A DNA stretch of 64,000 nucleotides from Polaromonas sp. 39-63-25 (GTDB taxonomy: Bacteria > Pseudomonadota > Gammaproteobacteria > Burkholderiales > Burkholderiaceae_C), in NCBI RefSeq assembly GCF_002278925.1, contig NZ_NCJH01000014.1, positions 1 through 64,000 of the forward strand, given 5' to 3'. Under the pieces are notes generated by a model, which worked only from the letters and a program-made list of their open reading frames with translations, searched no databases and was not told where the DNA came from. The translations under genes and the position numbers were made by a program. How positions within the stretch are numbered: position 1 is the first letter of the stretch; the number at the start of each line of letters is the position of its first letter. Below, piece after piece: positions 43,447-52,549 of the stretch.

Positions 43447-44826
43447 TCAGTAAGTCAGCTCCAGAACCACCAGGTGCCTGTCCGCCATGGGCCAGGTCCG
43501 GCCGGTGATCTTCTCGCCGTTGAACTCCGCTGCAATTGGCCGAACACCATCCTGGCTCAGGTTGATCTTGGAACTCGACACGCCCGCGCCCGCGGGCGGC
43601 ACGCCTGGCAGGGCCTTGCCGTCGAATGACATCCTGTCGCGCGTCGCGTCGAAGTAGCCGCGTGGCCGCGTCAGTGTGATGCTGGACTTGGCGCTTTTGT
43701 CGGCGTCGGCCGGGCGGTCGGCGCGCAGGTGGATGAGCTTGCTCGAGCGCGCAAACGGGCTGCGGTAAATGTGGGTGGTCGCATACCCTGGCGCGCTGAT
43801 GATAAATTCATAAGGCGTGCCGGGCTGTGCGGTGAACGGGCCCCAGAGGCCGTCGGCGCCAACCGTCTTGCTGTGCACCGCGTTGCCCAGACGTGCGCCG
43901 GTGGCGGCGTCGGTGGCATACACCGCGAGTTGCGCGCCGGGCAGTGGCAGGTTGTTCGAATAGTTGCCCGAGGCCGGGTCCGTCGGCCGCAGGCCCAGGC
44001 CGGTGATCTTGCCGTTCAGCACCAGCGGCGTTTCGCTCTGGATCGTCGACGACTGTGGCGCCCGGCCGGTGATGAAACGGTAGGTCGCCTCGAACGCTGC
44101 CGGCGAAAAAGATGTCTCGCGGTGGTCGGCGCGCGGCAGGACGAGATTGGTCGCGCCCTTGAGGGCCGGGCCCTCGAAGCTGACGTTGGTCGGCTTGCCT
44201 TTGGCGCCTATCCACAGGCCATCGGGCTGGGCAAACTTGTCGTTGTTGTCAGAGCGCAGGGTCAGCCACTTGACCGGGCCGGTGACTTCGTCGCCGGCGG
44301 CGTTTTTCGGGGCGTTGAGCGCGGTCAGAAAAGGGCCGGTGCCCGAGAATTCATTGGCTTCGCGGAAACCCTTGATGGCCCAGACGCCGTGGTTGGGCGT
44401 GCCGCCCAGGATGGCGTGGCTCACGCGGCTGGCGCCGCCGCCGTTGTGGATGTAGTTGCGAATCGCATAACCGCCGCGCGAGTTGCCGACCAGCACGACC
44501 TGGCGTGCGCCGGTAGCCTGCAACACCTTGTCGATTTCCGCCTTCAGGTAAGCCATGTGTTCCGCGGTCGAGGTGCGTCCCGGCTGGGCCTTGCCGTCAT
44601 CGTCGCGCGCCAGCGGGTAGGGCAGGTCGATGGCATGCAGGCGCTCGCGCGGCCAGCCGTTGGACTCGAAGCGCCAGACCGTGCTTTGCCAGATGGAAGC
44701 GCTGTCGCCGTTGCCGTGCACAAACACGATGGGCGGGTGTTCCCCGGATGTGGGCGCCGTGGCGCAACCGGCCAGCACCAGGCCGGTGGCAGCAAGCACG
44801 AGAAGAAGGCGACGGTGCAACATCAT
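43447..44826 (-). CDS. alpha/beta hydrolase lipoprotein
   Basis: A 459-residue predicted lipoprotein esterase/lipase. The lipobox LVLAGC puts the lipidated Cys at 21. The alpha/beta hydrolase domain has the oxyanion segment VFVHGNGDSASIW (about 35-47) and the nucleophile elbow GNSRG at 114-118 (Ser116), with the catalytic His in RADHRE. The C-terminal about 180 residues are beta-rich (VLNGKITGLGLRPTDPASG, FTAQPGTPYEFIISAPGYATT) and may bind a polymer substrate. I chose the first of two adjacent ATGs (44826), after AGGAG; the frame before it adds 20 unlikely residues. Confidence 0.85.
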   Translation of the reverse strand: MMLHRRLLLVLAATGLVLAGCATAPTSGEHPPIVFVHGNGDSASIWQSTVWRFESNGWPRERLHAIDLPYPLARDDDGKAQPGRTSTAEHMAYLKAEIDKVLQATGARQVVLVGNSRGGYAIRNYIHNGGGASRVSHAILGGTPNHGVWAIKGFREANEFSGTGPFLTALNAPKNAAGDEVTGPVKWLTLRSDNNDKFAQPDGLWIGAKGKPTNVSFEGPALKGATNLVLPRADHRETSFSPAAFEATYRFITGRAPQSSTIQSETPLVLNGKITGLGLRPTDPASGNYSNNLPLPGAQLAVYATDAATGARLGNAVHSKTVGADGLWGPFTAQPGTPYEFIISAPGYATTHIYRSPFARSSKLIHLRADRPADADKSAKSSITLTRPRGYFDATRDRMSFDGKALPGVPPAGAGVSSSKINLSQDGVRPIAAEFNGEKITGRTWPMADRHLVVLELTY

Positions 44827-44901
44827 GGCTTGTCTCCTGAAATTAAAAAGTGCCCGTGGTTCATGCCACGGAGCATCGTTTTTCAATATGTCGCCGGCAA
44901 G

Positions 44902-46017
44902 TCAGGCAAACACGCCGGCGGTGTCCTGCATCCTGCTTGACACTTCACCCAGGTGATGCAGGGTGTCGCCAAAACTCATTTCCATCTGCGTTAGCCGCTT
45001 GAAATAGTGGCTGACAATGTATTCGTCGGTCACGCCGATGCCGCCATGCAGCTGCACAGCCTGCTGGCCGACAAAACGCATGGAGACGCCAAGCTGGTAC
45101 TTGGCTCTCGCCATGGCGGCACGGCGTTCTGCGGCCGGCGCGTTGAGCTTGAGCGAGGCGTAATAACTCATGGAGCGGGCCAGCTCCAGCTGCATCTTCA
45201 TGTCCGCCACGCGGTGGCGCAGCGCCTGGAAGCTGCTGATCACCACGCCGAACTGCTTGCGCGTGTTCATGTATTCGACGGTGATGGCCAGGGTCTTGTC
45301 CATCACGCCGACGGCTTCGGCGCAGGTGGCGGCGATGCCGATGTCGGTGGCATGCTCCAGCGCCGCCAGGCCGTCCAGCGTGATCAGCGTGGCCGGCGCG
45401 TCCTTGAGCACCACGTCAGCCGCGCGGCCGCCGTCCTGCGTGCCGTAGCCGCGGGTGCTGACGCCCTTGGCCGTGCGCTCGACCAGGAACAGCGCGATCT
45501 TGCCCTTGACCTGCGCCGGGACAATGAAGGCATCGGCCTGGTCACCGGCCGGTACTATGTTTTTGGTAGCTGTCAGCGTCCATCCGGCGCCGGCTGCAAC
45601 CGCTTTTGCTTCACAAACATCGAGCCGGTAGCGGGCGGCGCGCTCCTGTGAGGCGAGCACCACCAGCGCTTCGCCGCCGGCGATTTTCGGCAGCCAGGCG
45701 GCCTTGATATCGGCGGGGGCGTAGCCGGACAACACGGCGCCAGCGATCAGGGCCTGGGCCAGCGGCTCGAGCACGATGCCGCGACCGAGTTCCTCCATCA
45801 CGACCATGCCTTCGACCGGGCCCATGCCGAGTCCGCCGTCGTCCTCGGGAATGTAGAGGCCGGTCAGGCCGAGTTCGGCCAGCTGGCCGTAAGCTTCGCG
45901 CGAGAAACCGCCGGCCTTGGCGATGCCGCGGCGGCGCTCGAAGTCATAAGCCTTGGCTACCCATTTGCCCACTGCATCGCGCAGTTGTTCCTGGTCGTCG
46001 CTGAAATCAAAATCCAT
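44902..46017 (-). CDS. acyl-CoA dehydrogenase
   Basis: A 371-residue flavoprotein that makes a trans-2 double bond in an acyl-CoA, passing electrons to ETF. N-terminal MDFDFSDDQEQLRDAVGKWV and the later GIGVTDEYIVSHYFKRL are family marks; the region around residues 215-245 (DIGIAATCAEAVGVMDKTL) leads to the catalytic position. The start at 46017 follows AGGAGAATAGC. A weak match to the dispersed element lies at residues about 145-155. It follows a second acyl-CoA dehydrogenase gene; the two probably form a heteromeric or paired enzyme as in many steroid, terpenoid or long-chain acid pathways (inference). Confidence 0.9.
   Translation of the reverse strand: MDFDFSDDQEQLRDAVGKWVAKAYDFERRRGIAKAGGFSREAYGQLAELGLTGLYIPEDDGGLGMGPVEGMVVMEELGRGIVLEPLAQALIAGAVLSGYAPADIKAAWLPKIAGGEALVVLASQERAARYRLDVCEAKAVAAGAGWTLTATKNIVPAGDQADAFIVPAQVKGKIALFLVERTAKGVSTRGYGTQDGGRAADVVLKDAPATLITLDGLAALEHATDIGIAATCAEAVGVMDKTLAITVEYMNTRKQFGVVISSFQALRHRVADMKMQLELARSMSYYASLKLNAPAAERRAAMARAKYQLGVSMRFVGQQAVQLHGGIGVTDEYIVSHYFKRLTQMEMSFGDTLHHLGEVSSRMQDTAGVFA
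45552..45583 (+). repeat. weak match to the dispersed element in an acyl-CoA dehydrogenase gene
   Basis: ctatgtttttggTAGCTGTC followed by agcgtccatcc resembles the hairpin and arm. The encoded segment (GWTLTATKNIVPA) still fits the family's normal sequence, so this may be chance. Confidence 0.3.
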
Positions 46018-46036
46018 TGCTATTCTCCTGTTGGTG

Positions 46037-46090
46037 GTCATCCCGGGCTCGACCCGGGATCCATGGATTGCGGGTCAAGCCCGCAATGAC
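46037..46090. repeat. 54-bp GTCAT...ATGAC palindromic repeat
   Basis: The ends GTCAT and ATGAC are inverted repeats. Inside are two hairpins, ATCCCGGG...CCCGGGAT and ATTGCGGG...CCCGCAAT. It fills most of the space between the two acyl-CoA dehydrogenase genes. Half of the same element is at 10151-10179. Confidence 0.8.
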
Positions 46091-46103
46091 AAAGCTGCGG
46101 GTT

Positions 46104-47285
46104 TCAGCCCAGAACGAACTGCGACACGATGTTGCGCTGCACTTCGTTGCTGCCGCCGTAAATCGTGGTCTTGCGCATATTGAAATAGGTCGATGCCAGC
46201 GGCGCGTCGGCGGGAATGCCGCCGGGGAAGTTGCCTTGCCAGCCGGCTTCCATGGCTTCCTCGATGAAGGGCAGGCTGAAGGGGCCGGCGGCCAGCATCA
46301 TCAGTTCGGTGTAGCGCTGCTGGATTTCACTGCCGCGGATCTTCAGCAGTCCGGCGATGTCCAGTGAGTTCTTGCCCGACTTTTCGGCCGACAGCACACG
46401 CAGCACCAGCATTTCGAGGGCCACCACGTCGACTTCCATTTTGGCGATTTCGTCGCGGAAGCGCAGGTCGTCATACACGCCCTCGGCCTTGGCGATGCGT
46501 TTGAGGCGTTCGAGTTCGCGTTTGGCGCGGTTCACGTCGGCAATGTTGGTGCGCTCGTGGCTGAGCAGGTGTTTGGCGTAAGTCCAGCCCTTGTTTTCCT
46601 CGCCGATCAGGTTCTCCGCAGGCACTTCGACGTTGTCGAACCAGACCTCGTTGACCTCGGCCTCGCCGTCGAGCAGCACGATGGGACGCACGGTGACACC
46701 GGGCGACTTCATGTCGATCAGCAAAAAGGAAATGCCGGTTTGCGGCTTGCCTTCGGTGCTGGTGCGCACCAGGCAGAAGATCCACTCGCCGTACTGGCCC
46801 AGCGTGGTCCAGGTCTTCTGGCCGTTGACGATGTATTTGTCACCGACACGTTCGGCCCGGCATTTGACCGAGGCCAGGTCCGAGCCCGAGCCCGGCTCGC
46901 TGTAACCCTGGCTCCACCAGACTTCGCCGCTGGCAATACCGGGCAGAAAGCGCTTTTGCTGTTCGGGGCTGCCGAACGCCATGATCACCGGCGCCACCAT
47001 CACCGGGCCAAACGGCACGACGCGGGGCGCACCGGCGAGGGCGCATTCTTCCTCGAACAGGTGTTTTTGCACCGCGTTCCAGCCCGGGCCGCCAAATTCC
47101 TTGGGCCAGCCGTGGCCGAGCCAGCCTTTTTTGCCGAGGATTTTGGCCCAGCGCTGCATGTCGTCGCGGCTCAAACGCAGGGCGTTGTGCACCTTGTGCG
47201 AAATGTCGGCAGGCAGGTTGGCGTGAACCCAGGCGCGAATGTCTTCGCGGAATGTCTGTTCTTCGGGGGTGAAAGCGAGATCCAT
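46104..47285 (-). CDS. acyl-CoA dehydrogenase
   Basis: A 393-residue flavoprotein of the acyl-CoA dehydrogenase family. Motifs include WSQGYSEPGSGSDLASVKC (about 124-142, the FAD-contact strand) and GQKTWTTLGQYGEWIFCLVR, both typical. The C-terminal IYGGSNEVQRNIVSQFVLG (about 374-392) is the usual end. Start ATG 47285 with MDLAFTPEEQTFREDIR. The downstream gene on the same strand encodes another member, separated by a palindromic repeat. Confidence 0.94.
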   Translation of the reverse strand: MDLAFTPEEQTFREDIRAWVHANLPADISHKVHNALRLSRDDMQRWAKILGKKGWLGHGWPKEFGGPGWNAVQKHLFEEECALAGAPRVVPFGPVMVAPVIMAFGSPEQQKRFLPGIASGEVWWSQGYSEPGSGSDLASVKCRAERVGDKYIVNGQKTWTTLGQYGEWIFCLVRTSTEGKPQTGISFLLIDMKSPGVTVRPIVLLDGEAEVNEVWFDNVEVPAENLIGEENKGWTYAKHLLSHERTNIADVNRAKRELERLKRIAKAEGVYDDLRFRDEIAKMEVDVVALEMLVLRVLSAEKSGKNSLDIAGLLKIRGSEIQQRYTELMMLAAGPFSLPFIEEAMEAGWQGNFPGGIPADAPLASTYFNMRKTTIYGGSNEVQRNIVSQFVLG

Positions 47286-47407
47286 AAGATGCGTGTCTCC
47301 GTCGGGTTCGAGTTACTGCTGCATTTTTAGCACGGTCGTTCGGAATTTTATGTCCCAGTTGGGACAAATAGCGAGCGATTCCGCTTTGCAGAATCGGGCG
47401 CGGGCGA

Positions 47408-48628
47408 GTGTTTTTTCCGGCCCCGGATAATCACCCCACCTTGCCTTCCTACCGCACCATCATCAGCGCCCTCAGTGTCGGCCAGATTCTTGTCTGGGCC
47501 ATCATGTATTACGGCTTTTCTTCCTTCGTGCTGCCCATGCAGCGCGACATGGGCTGGAGTCAGCCCGACATCATGGGGGCGTTCACGCTGGGCCTGATGG
47601 TCTGGGGCCTGGCGACCTATGCGGTCGGCGCGGCGATCGACCGCGGGCGCGGACGCGCCGTGCTGACCGGCGGGGCGCTGCTAGGAGCGGCCGGCTGCGC
47701 GCTCTGGTCGCAGGCCTACAGCCTGCCGCTGCTGTATGGCGCCTGGGCGCTGCTCGGGTTGGCGATGGCGATGACGCTGTATGAACCGGCCTTCATGGAG
47801 ATCACCAAACGTTTTCCCGACCGCTACCGCCAGGGCATCACCACCCTCACCCTGGTCGGTGGTTTTGCCAGCACGCTGTCGTTTCCGGCGGTGGCCTGGC
47901 TGCAGGCCCGCCTGGGCTGGCGACCGGCGCTGCTGGTGATGGCGCTGACCCTTCTGATGGTGGCGCCGCTGCATGCTTGGGTGCTGCGCGGCGGCTGGAA
48001 GCGGCCGCCGCTGCCCAGCGCCGCGCCCGTGGTAGCGGTGCAGGACCAGGCCACGCTGCGCCAGGCCATGGAGGGTTCCACCTTCTGGCTGCTGACGGCC
48101 ACCTTCACGCTTTACACCTTTGCGCTGTCGACGGTATGGGCGCACCTGATGCCGGCCTTCGCGTCGCGCGGGTTGTCGCAGGCAGAGGCGGTGGCCGTGA
48201 TGGTGTGGTTCGGCCCGGCGCAGGTGGCGGGTCGCTTTGCCTTTCTGTGGCTGGGCCGCTCGCTGAACCACCGCGCGCTCGGGCTCGTGGTGCTGGCGCT
48301 GTTTCCGTTCGCGCTGATGCTGTTTGCGCTGGGCCGCCAGCCCGGGGTGCTGGTCGCTTTTGCGGTGCTGTTCGGCGTGGCCAACGGGCTGATCACCATC
48401 GTGCGCAGCAACATCGTGCCGGACTTCTACGGCCGCGAACATGTGGGGCGCATCAGCGGCGCGATGTCGGGCATTGCGCTGTGTACCCGCGCGGCGGCGC
48501 CTTTCCTGACGGCCTGGGCCTTGCTGGCGCTGGGCGGCTACACCGGGCTGCTCTGGCTGCTGGTCGGCATGGGCGTGGCGACGCTGGCGCTGTTTGCCCT
48601 GGCCAGGCCGCCGCAGCCGCGGGCGTGA
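47408..48628 (+). CDS. MFS transporter
   Basis: A 406-residue 12-helix major facilitator transporter of the monocarboxylate-like group, with GAAIDRGRGRAVLTGGALLG (about 77-96) as loop 2-3 motif and an equivalent WLGRSLNHRALG in the second half. Substrate unknown. The start is uncertain: GTG 47408 gives a short hydrophilic leader, and later TTG codons (LPSYRTIISALSV) could also serve. Divergent from the acyl-CoA dehydrogenase operon; purN begins 20 bases after its stop. Confidence 0.85.
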   Translation: MFFPAPDNHPTLPSYRTIISALSVGQILVWAIMYYGFSSFVLPMQRDMGWSQPDIMGAFTLGLMVWGLATYAVGAAIDRGRGRAVLTGGALLGAAGCALWSQAYSLPLLYGAWALLGLAMAMTLYEPAFMEITKRFPDRYRQGITTLTLVGGFASTLSFPAVAWLQARLGWRPALLVMALTLLMVAPLHAWVLRGGWKRPPLPSAAPVVAVQDQATLRQAMEGSTFWLLTATFTLYTFALSTVWAHLMPAFASRGLSQAEAVAVMVWFGPAQVAGRFAFLWLGRSLNHRALGLVVLALFPFALMLFALGRQPGVLVAFAVLFGVANGLITIVRSNIVPDFYGREHVGRISGAMSGIALCTRAAAPFLTAWALLALGGYTGLLWLLVGMGVATLALFALARPPQPRA

Positions 48629-48648
48629 CCGCGATAATCCCTGCATTC

Positions 48649-49257
48649 ATGCCCAACCTGATGCCACGCCAGTCCAAAAACATCGTGATCCTGATCTCGG
48701 GCAGCGGCTCGAACATGGCGGCCATCGTCCGGGCCGCGCAGGCGCAGCATTGGCAACAGCAGTTCGGTGCCCGGGTGGCTGCGGTGATCAGCAACCGGCC
48801 CGACGCGGCCGGGCTGCAGCTCGCGCAGTCGCTGGGCGTGGCCACGCAGGTGCTGAGCCACCAGGCGTTTGAATCGCGCGAAGCTTTTGACGCGGCGCTG
48901 ATGGCACTGATCGACACGCACCAGCCCGCCCTGGTGGTGCTGGCCGGGTTCATGCGCATTCTCACGCCGGGGTTTGTCAGGCATTACGCGGGACGGCTGG
49001 TCAACATCCACCCGTCGTTGCTGCCGGCCTTCACCGGCCTGAACACGCACCAGCGCGCCATCGATGCGGGTTGCCTGGAAGCCGGCTGCACGGTGCACCA
49101 GGTGACGGCCGAGCTCGACCACGGCCCCATCCTCGCGCAGGCGGTGGTGCCGGTGCTGCCGGACGACACGGCGGACACGCTGGCCGCACGCGTGCTGGTG
49201 CAGGAGCACCTGCTGTATCCGCAAGCGGTGAAGGCCTGGCTGCAGAGCCAGCCCTGA
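48649..49257 (+). CDS. purN: phosphoribosylglycinamide formyltransferase
   Basis: A 202-residue GAR transformylase for purine synthesis. The cofactor loop is ILISGSGSNMAAI (about 13-25). The catalytic region is VNIHPSLLPAF (His of the HPSLLP motif at about 121) and the following loop has the TVHQVTAELDHGPI segment with the essential Asp. Start ATG 48649; the upstream frame is antisense or overlaps the MFS gene. Normal length. Confidence 0.95.
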   Translation: MPNLMPRQSKNIVILISGSGSNMAAIVRAAQAQHWQQQFGARVAAVISNRPDAAGLQLAQSLGVATQVLSHQAFESREAFDAALMALIDTHQPALVVLAGFMRILTPGFVRHYAGRLVNIHPSLLPAFTGLNTHQRAIDAGCLEAGCTVHQVTAELDHGPILAQAVVPVLPDDTADTLAARVLVQEHLLYPQAVKAWLQSQP

Positions 49258-49274
49258 ACCGGCCTGGCGGTGTT

Positions 49275-51971
49275 TCAGCCCGCCTTCAACTGATGCAGCG
49301 CCGCCTGGACGATGCTTGATGCATCGACCCCGAAAAATCCGCGCAGCGCCGCACGGGTGTCGCTGCGGCCGAAACCGTCCGTGCCCAAGGTCAGGTAGCT
49401 GCGGCCGGCCGGCAGGAAGGCGCGGATGCTTTCGGGCACGGCGCGTACATAGTCGGTGGCGGCGATGATGGGGCCTTCGCTGTCCTTGAGTTGTTCCGCA
49501 ATGAAGGGCGCAGACGCGGGTTCGCCCTGGAGCGCGCGCTGCTGGCAGGCCGCGCCGTCACGCGCGAGTTCGCTCCAGCTGGTCACGCTGTACACCGTCA
49601 CGTCCAGACCCTGCTCGGCCAGCTGCTGCGCCGCCTTGATCACCTCGGTCAAAATCGCGCCGGAGCCCAGCAGCGTCAATTTTTCAAGCGTTTGTTGGCT
49701 CTGGCCCTTGTCTGGTGAGCGCGAGTAGCTATTGAATTTATAGCATCCGCGAACAATACCGGCTTCGGACCCGGGCCGCAAATCGGGTTGCGCATAGTTT
49801 TCGTTCATCAGCGTGACGTAATAAAAAACGTCCTGCTGCTCCACCATCATTTCCTGCATGCCGCGGTCGATGATGACGGCCAGCTCGCAGGCAAAGGCCG
49901 GGTCGTAGGCCTTGCAGTTGGGAATGGTCGCGGCCACCAGATGGCTGGAGCCGTCCTGGTGCTGCAGGCCTTCGCCGCCCAGCGTGGTGCGGCCCGAGGT
50001 GGCGCCCAGCAGAAAGCCGCGGGCGCGCTGGTCGGCAGCGGCCCAGATCTGGTCGCCCACGCGCTGGAAACCGAACATCGAGTAGTAGATGTAGAAGGGC
50101 AGCATCGCCAGTCCGTGCACGCTGTAGCTGGTGGCGGCGGCCGTCCAGCTGGCAAGTGCACCGGCTTCGCTGATGCCTTCCTCGAGAATCTGGCCGTCGA
50201 GCGCTTCGCGGTAACTGAGCACCGAGCCGATGTCTTCCGGCGCGTACTTCTGGCCCACACTCGAATAAATGCCGACCTGCTTGAACAGGTTCGCCATGCC
50301 GAAGGTGCGCGCTTCGTCAGCAACGATGGGCACGATGCGTGGGCCGAGTGACGCGTCTTTCAGCAGGCCGCCCAGCATGCGCACAAAGGCCATGGTGGTG
50401 CTCATCTCCTTGCCGTCGGCGGCCAGTGCAAAGTTCGCATACACGGGCAGGGCGGGGACAGGGACGGTGTCGGCGCTGGTTTCGCGTTTGGGCAGATAAC
50501 CGCCCAGCGCGGCGCGCTTGGCGTGCAGGTACTGCATTTCCGGGCTGTCTGCGGCCGGCTTGTAAAACGCCAGTTGCTTCGCCTGTTCGTCGCTGAGCGG
50601 CAGGTTGAAGCGGTTGCGGAATTCGAGCAGATCGCTTTCGTCGAACTTCTTCTGTGAATGCGTGGTCATCTTGCCCTGGCCGGCGCTGCCCATGCCGTAA
50701 CCTTTTTTGGTGTGCGCCAGGATCACCGTCGGCTGGCCGGTGTGGTTGGCGGCGGCGGCATAGGCCGCGTGGATTTTCACGAGGTCGTGGCCGCCGCGCT
50801 TGAGCCGGTCGATCTGCTCGTCCGTCATGCCCTGCGCCAGTCGTGCGAGCTCTTCGTTCTGGCCGAAGAAGTTGTCGCGGTTGAAGCGGCCGTCTTTCGC
50901 TGCAAAGGTCTGCATCTGGCCGTCCACCGTGTGCGCAAAGGCCTGCGTCAGCGCGCCGGTGATGTCGCGCGCAAACAGGCCGTCCCAGTCGCTGCCCCAC
51001 ACCAGCTTGATGACATTCCAGCCGGCGCCGGCAAACAGCTTCTCCAGCTCGTCGATGATGCGGCCGTTGCCGCGCACCGGGCCGTCCAGGCGCTGCAGGT
51101 TGCAGTTGACAACCCAGACCAGGTTGTCCAGGCCTTCGCGTGCGGCCAGCGTCAGCGCGCTCATCGACTCGGGCTCGTCCATCTCGCCGTCGCCGAACAC
51201 GCCCCACACCTTTCGGCCGGTGCAGTCGAGCAGGCGTCGGTGCGTGAGGTAGTGCATGAAACGCGCGTGGTAAATCGAACTGATCGGACCGATCCCCATG
51301 GAGCCGGTCGGAAACTGCCAGAAGTCGGGCATCAGGTAGGGGTGCGGGTAGCTCGACAGTCCCTGTGCGCCTTGGGTCGCCGCCGAGAGTTCCTGGCGGT
51401 AAAACCCCAGATCTTTTTCGTTCAGCCGGCTTTCGAGGTAGGCGCGGGCATACACGCCGGGCGCGCTGTGCGGCTGGAAAAAAACCAGGTCGCCGCGATG
51501 CTGGTTAACACCGTCGATTTGACCGAGCCCTTCGCGTGCATGAAAGAAATGGTTGAAGCCGGTTTCAAACAGATCGGCCGCGCTGGCATAACTGGCAATG
51601 TGGCCGCCGAGCTCGCTCGATCCACCCGACTCGGCCTGGTTGGCGCGCACCACCATGGCCAGCGCGTTCCAGCGCATCAACGAGGCCAGCCGTTCTTCCA
51701 TCGCCAGGTCGCCCGGAAAAACCGGCTGTTCGTTGACACCGACGGTGTTGACATAAGGCGTGGCGAGTTCCGGCTTCCAGCTCACGCGCTGCTCGCGCGC
51801 CAGCCGCGCCAGTTCATCGAGCAGGTAACGTGCGCGGGCCTGGCCTTGCGTCGCTGCCAGTGCCATGAAAGCCTCGCGCCATTCGGCGGTTTCCTGGGGA
51901 TCGGTGTCGGGTATGGGCATGGCAGCCTGCTGCAGGGCGTGGAGGGCATGGAGTGGGGCGGGCGCATTCAT
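49275..51971 (-). CDS. aceE: pyruvate dehydrogenase E1 component (homodimeric AceE type)
   Basis: An 898-residue thiamine-diphosphate enzyme that decarboxylates pyruvate in the pyruvate dehydrogenase complex. The cofactor motif is GDGEMDEP at 260-267 followed by NCNLQRLDGPVRGNGRI. A dispersed palindromic element (49695-49744) encodes residues about 743-759 (KFNSYSRSPDKGQSQ), just before KLTLLGSGAIL, in a loop that is shorter in relatives I know. The start at 51971 is typical. No aceF or lpd gene follows within the window on this strand; purN lies opposite its 3' end. The Lrp-type regulator is divergent from it. Confidence 0.96.
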   Translation of the reverse strand: MNAPAPLHALHALQQAAMPIPDTDPQETAEWREAFMALAATQGQARARYLLDELARLAREQRVSWKPELATPYVNTVGVNEQPVFPGDLAMEERLASLMRWNALAMVVRANQAESGGSSELGGHIASYASAADLFETGFNHFFHAREGLGQIDGVNQHRGDLVFFQPHSAPGVYARAYLESRLNEKDLGFYRQELSAATQGAQGLSSYPHPYLMPDFWQFPTGSMGIGPISSIYHARFMHYLTHRRLLDCTGRKVWGVFGDGEMDEPESMSALTLAAREGLDNLVWVVNCNLQRLDGPVRGNGRIIDELEKLFAGAGWNVIKLVWGSDWDGLFARDITGALTQAFAHTVDGQMQTFAAKDGRFNRDNFFGQNEELARLAQGMTDEQIDRLKRGGHDLVKIHAAYAAAANHTGQPTVILAHTKKGYGMGSAGQGKMTTHSQKKFDESDLLEFRNRFNLPLSDEQAKQLAFYKPAADSPEMQYLHAKRAALGGYLPKRETSADTVPVPALPVYANFALAADGKEMSTTMAFVRMLGGLLKDASLGPRIVPIVADEARTFGMANLFKQVGIYSSVGQKYAPEDIGSVLSYREALDGQILEEGISEAGALASWTAAATSYSVHGLAMLPFYIYYSMFGFQRVGDQIWAAADQRARGFLLGATSGRTTLGGEGLQHQDGSSHLVAATIPNCKAYDPAFACELAVIIDRGMQEMMVEQQDVFYYVTLMNENYAQPDLRPGSEAGIVRGCYKFNSYSRSPDKGQSQQTLEKLTLLGSGAILTEVIKAAQQLAEQGLDVTVYSVTSWSELARDGAACQQRALQGEPASAPFIAEQLKDSEGPIIAATDYVRAVPESIRAFLPAGRSYLTLGTDGFGRSDTRAALRGFFGVDASSIVQAALHQLKAG
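49695..49744 (-). repeat. dispersed palindromic element inside aceE
   Basis: ggctctggcccttgtctggtgagcgcgagta is followed by GCTAT-TGAATTT-ATAGC (49728-49744). The hairpin core is identical to that at 10116-10132. It is in frame and encodes a Ser/Lys-rich loop. Confidence 0.8.
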
Positions 51972-52073
51972 GCCCTCAATATAGGCCGATTGACCCCCTA
52001 TGAGCTGTCAAAATACGTCGCCATAATCCTGTTTGGCGGCATAAAATGCTTCAAATTGGAGATTTTAGGCGCC

Positions 52074-52541
52074 ATGAAGCTGGATGCACTGGATTTGCGG
52101 ATACTCGACGAGTTGCAGCGCGACGGCTCGTTGTCCAACGTGGAGCTGGCCAGGCGCGTGCATTTGAGTCCGTCCCCCTGCCTGGCCCGGGTCAAGGCAC
52201 TGGAGGCGGCCAGGGTGATCGACCGTTATGTGGCGATCGCCAATGCCGCGGCGCTGGGGCTGGGGCTGAGCGTGTTCATTTCCATCAGCCTGCGCTCGCA
52301 AAACAAGGACTCGCTCGCCGAGTTCGAGCGGCGCATTGCCGAGCACGACGAGGTCATGGAGTGTTACCTGATGACGGGTGACAGCGACTACCTGATCCGT
52401 GTGGCCGTGGCCGACATCGCGGCGCTCGAAAAATTTATTCTCGAGCAGCTCACGCCGATTCCGGGCATTGAAAAAATACGCTCGAGCTTTGCGCTCAAGC
52501 AGGTGCGCTACAAAACTGCGCTGCCGCTGCCAGCGCTGTGA
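52074..52541 (+). CDS. Lrp/AsnC family transcriptional regulator
   Basis: A 155-residue regulator. The N-terminal helix-turn-helix is LDLRILDELQRDGSLSNVEL (about 6-25) with VHLSPSPCLARVKALEAARV as recognition helix; the C-terminal RAM domain has YLMTGDSDYLIRVAV. These proteins sense amino acids or keto acids and often control metabolic genes next to them. It is divergent from aceE with about 100 bases between, so it may regulate aceE and itself. The ATG at 52074 is the family start. Confidence 0.93.
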   Translation: MKLDALDLRILDELQRDGSLSNVELARRVHLSPSPCLARVKALEAARVIDRYVAIANAAALGLGLSVFISISLRSQNKDSLAEFERRIAEHDEVMECYLMTGDSDYLIRVAVADIAALEKFILEQLTPIPGIEKIRSSFALKQVRYKTALPLPAL

Positions 52542-52549
52542 AGAGGTCC

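Noticed and set aside
50658-52073. Long plus-strand extension in front of the Lrp regulator
   Set aside because: It is antisense to aceE; homology starts at the ATG at 52074.
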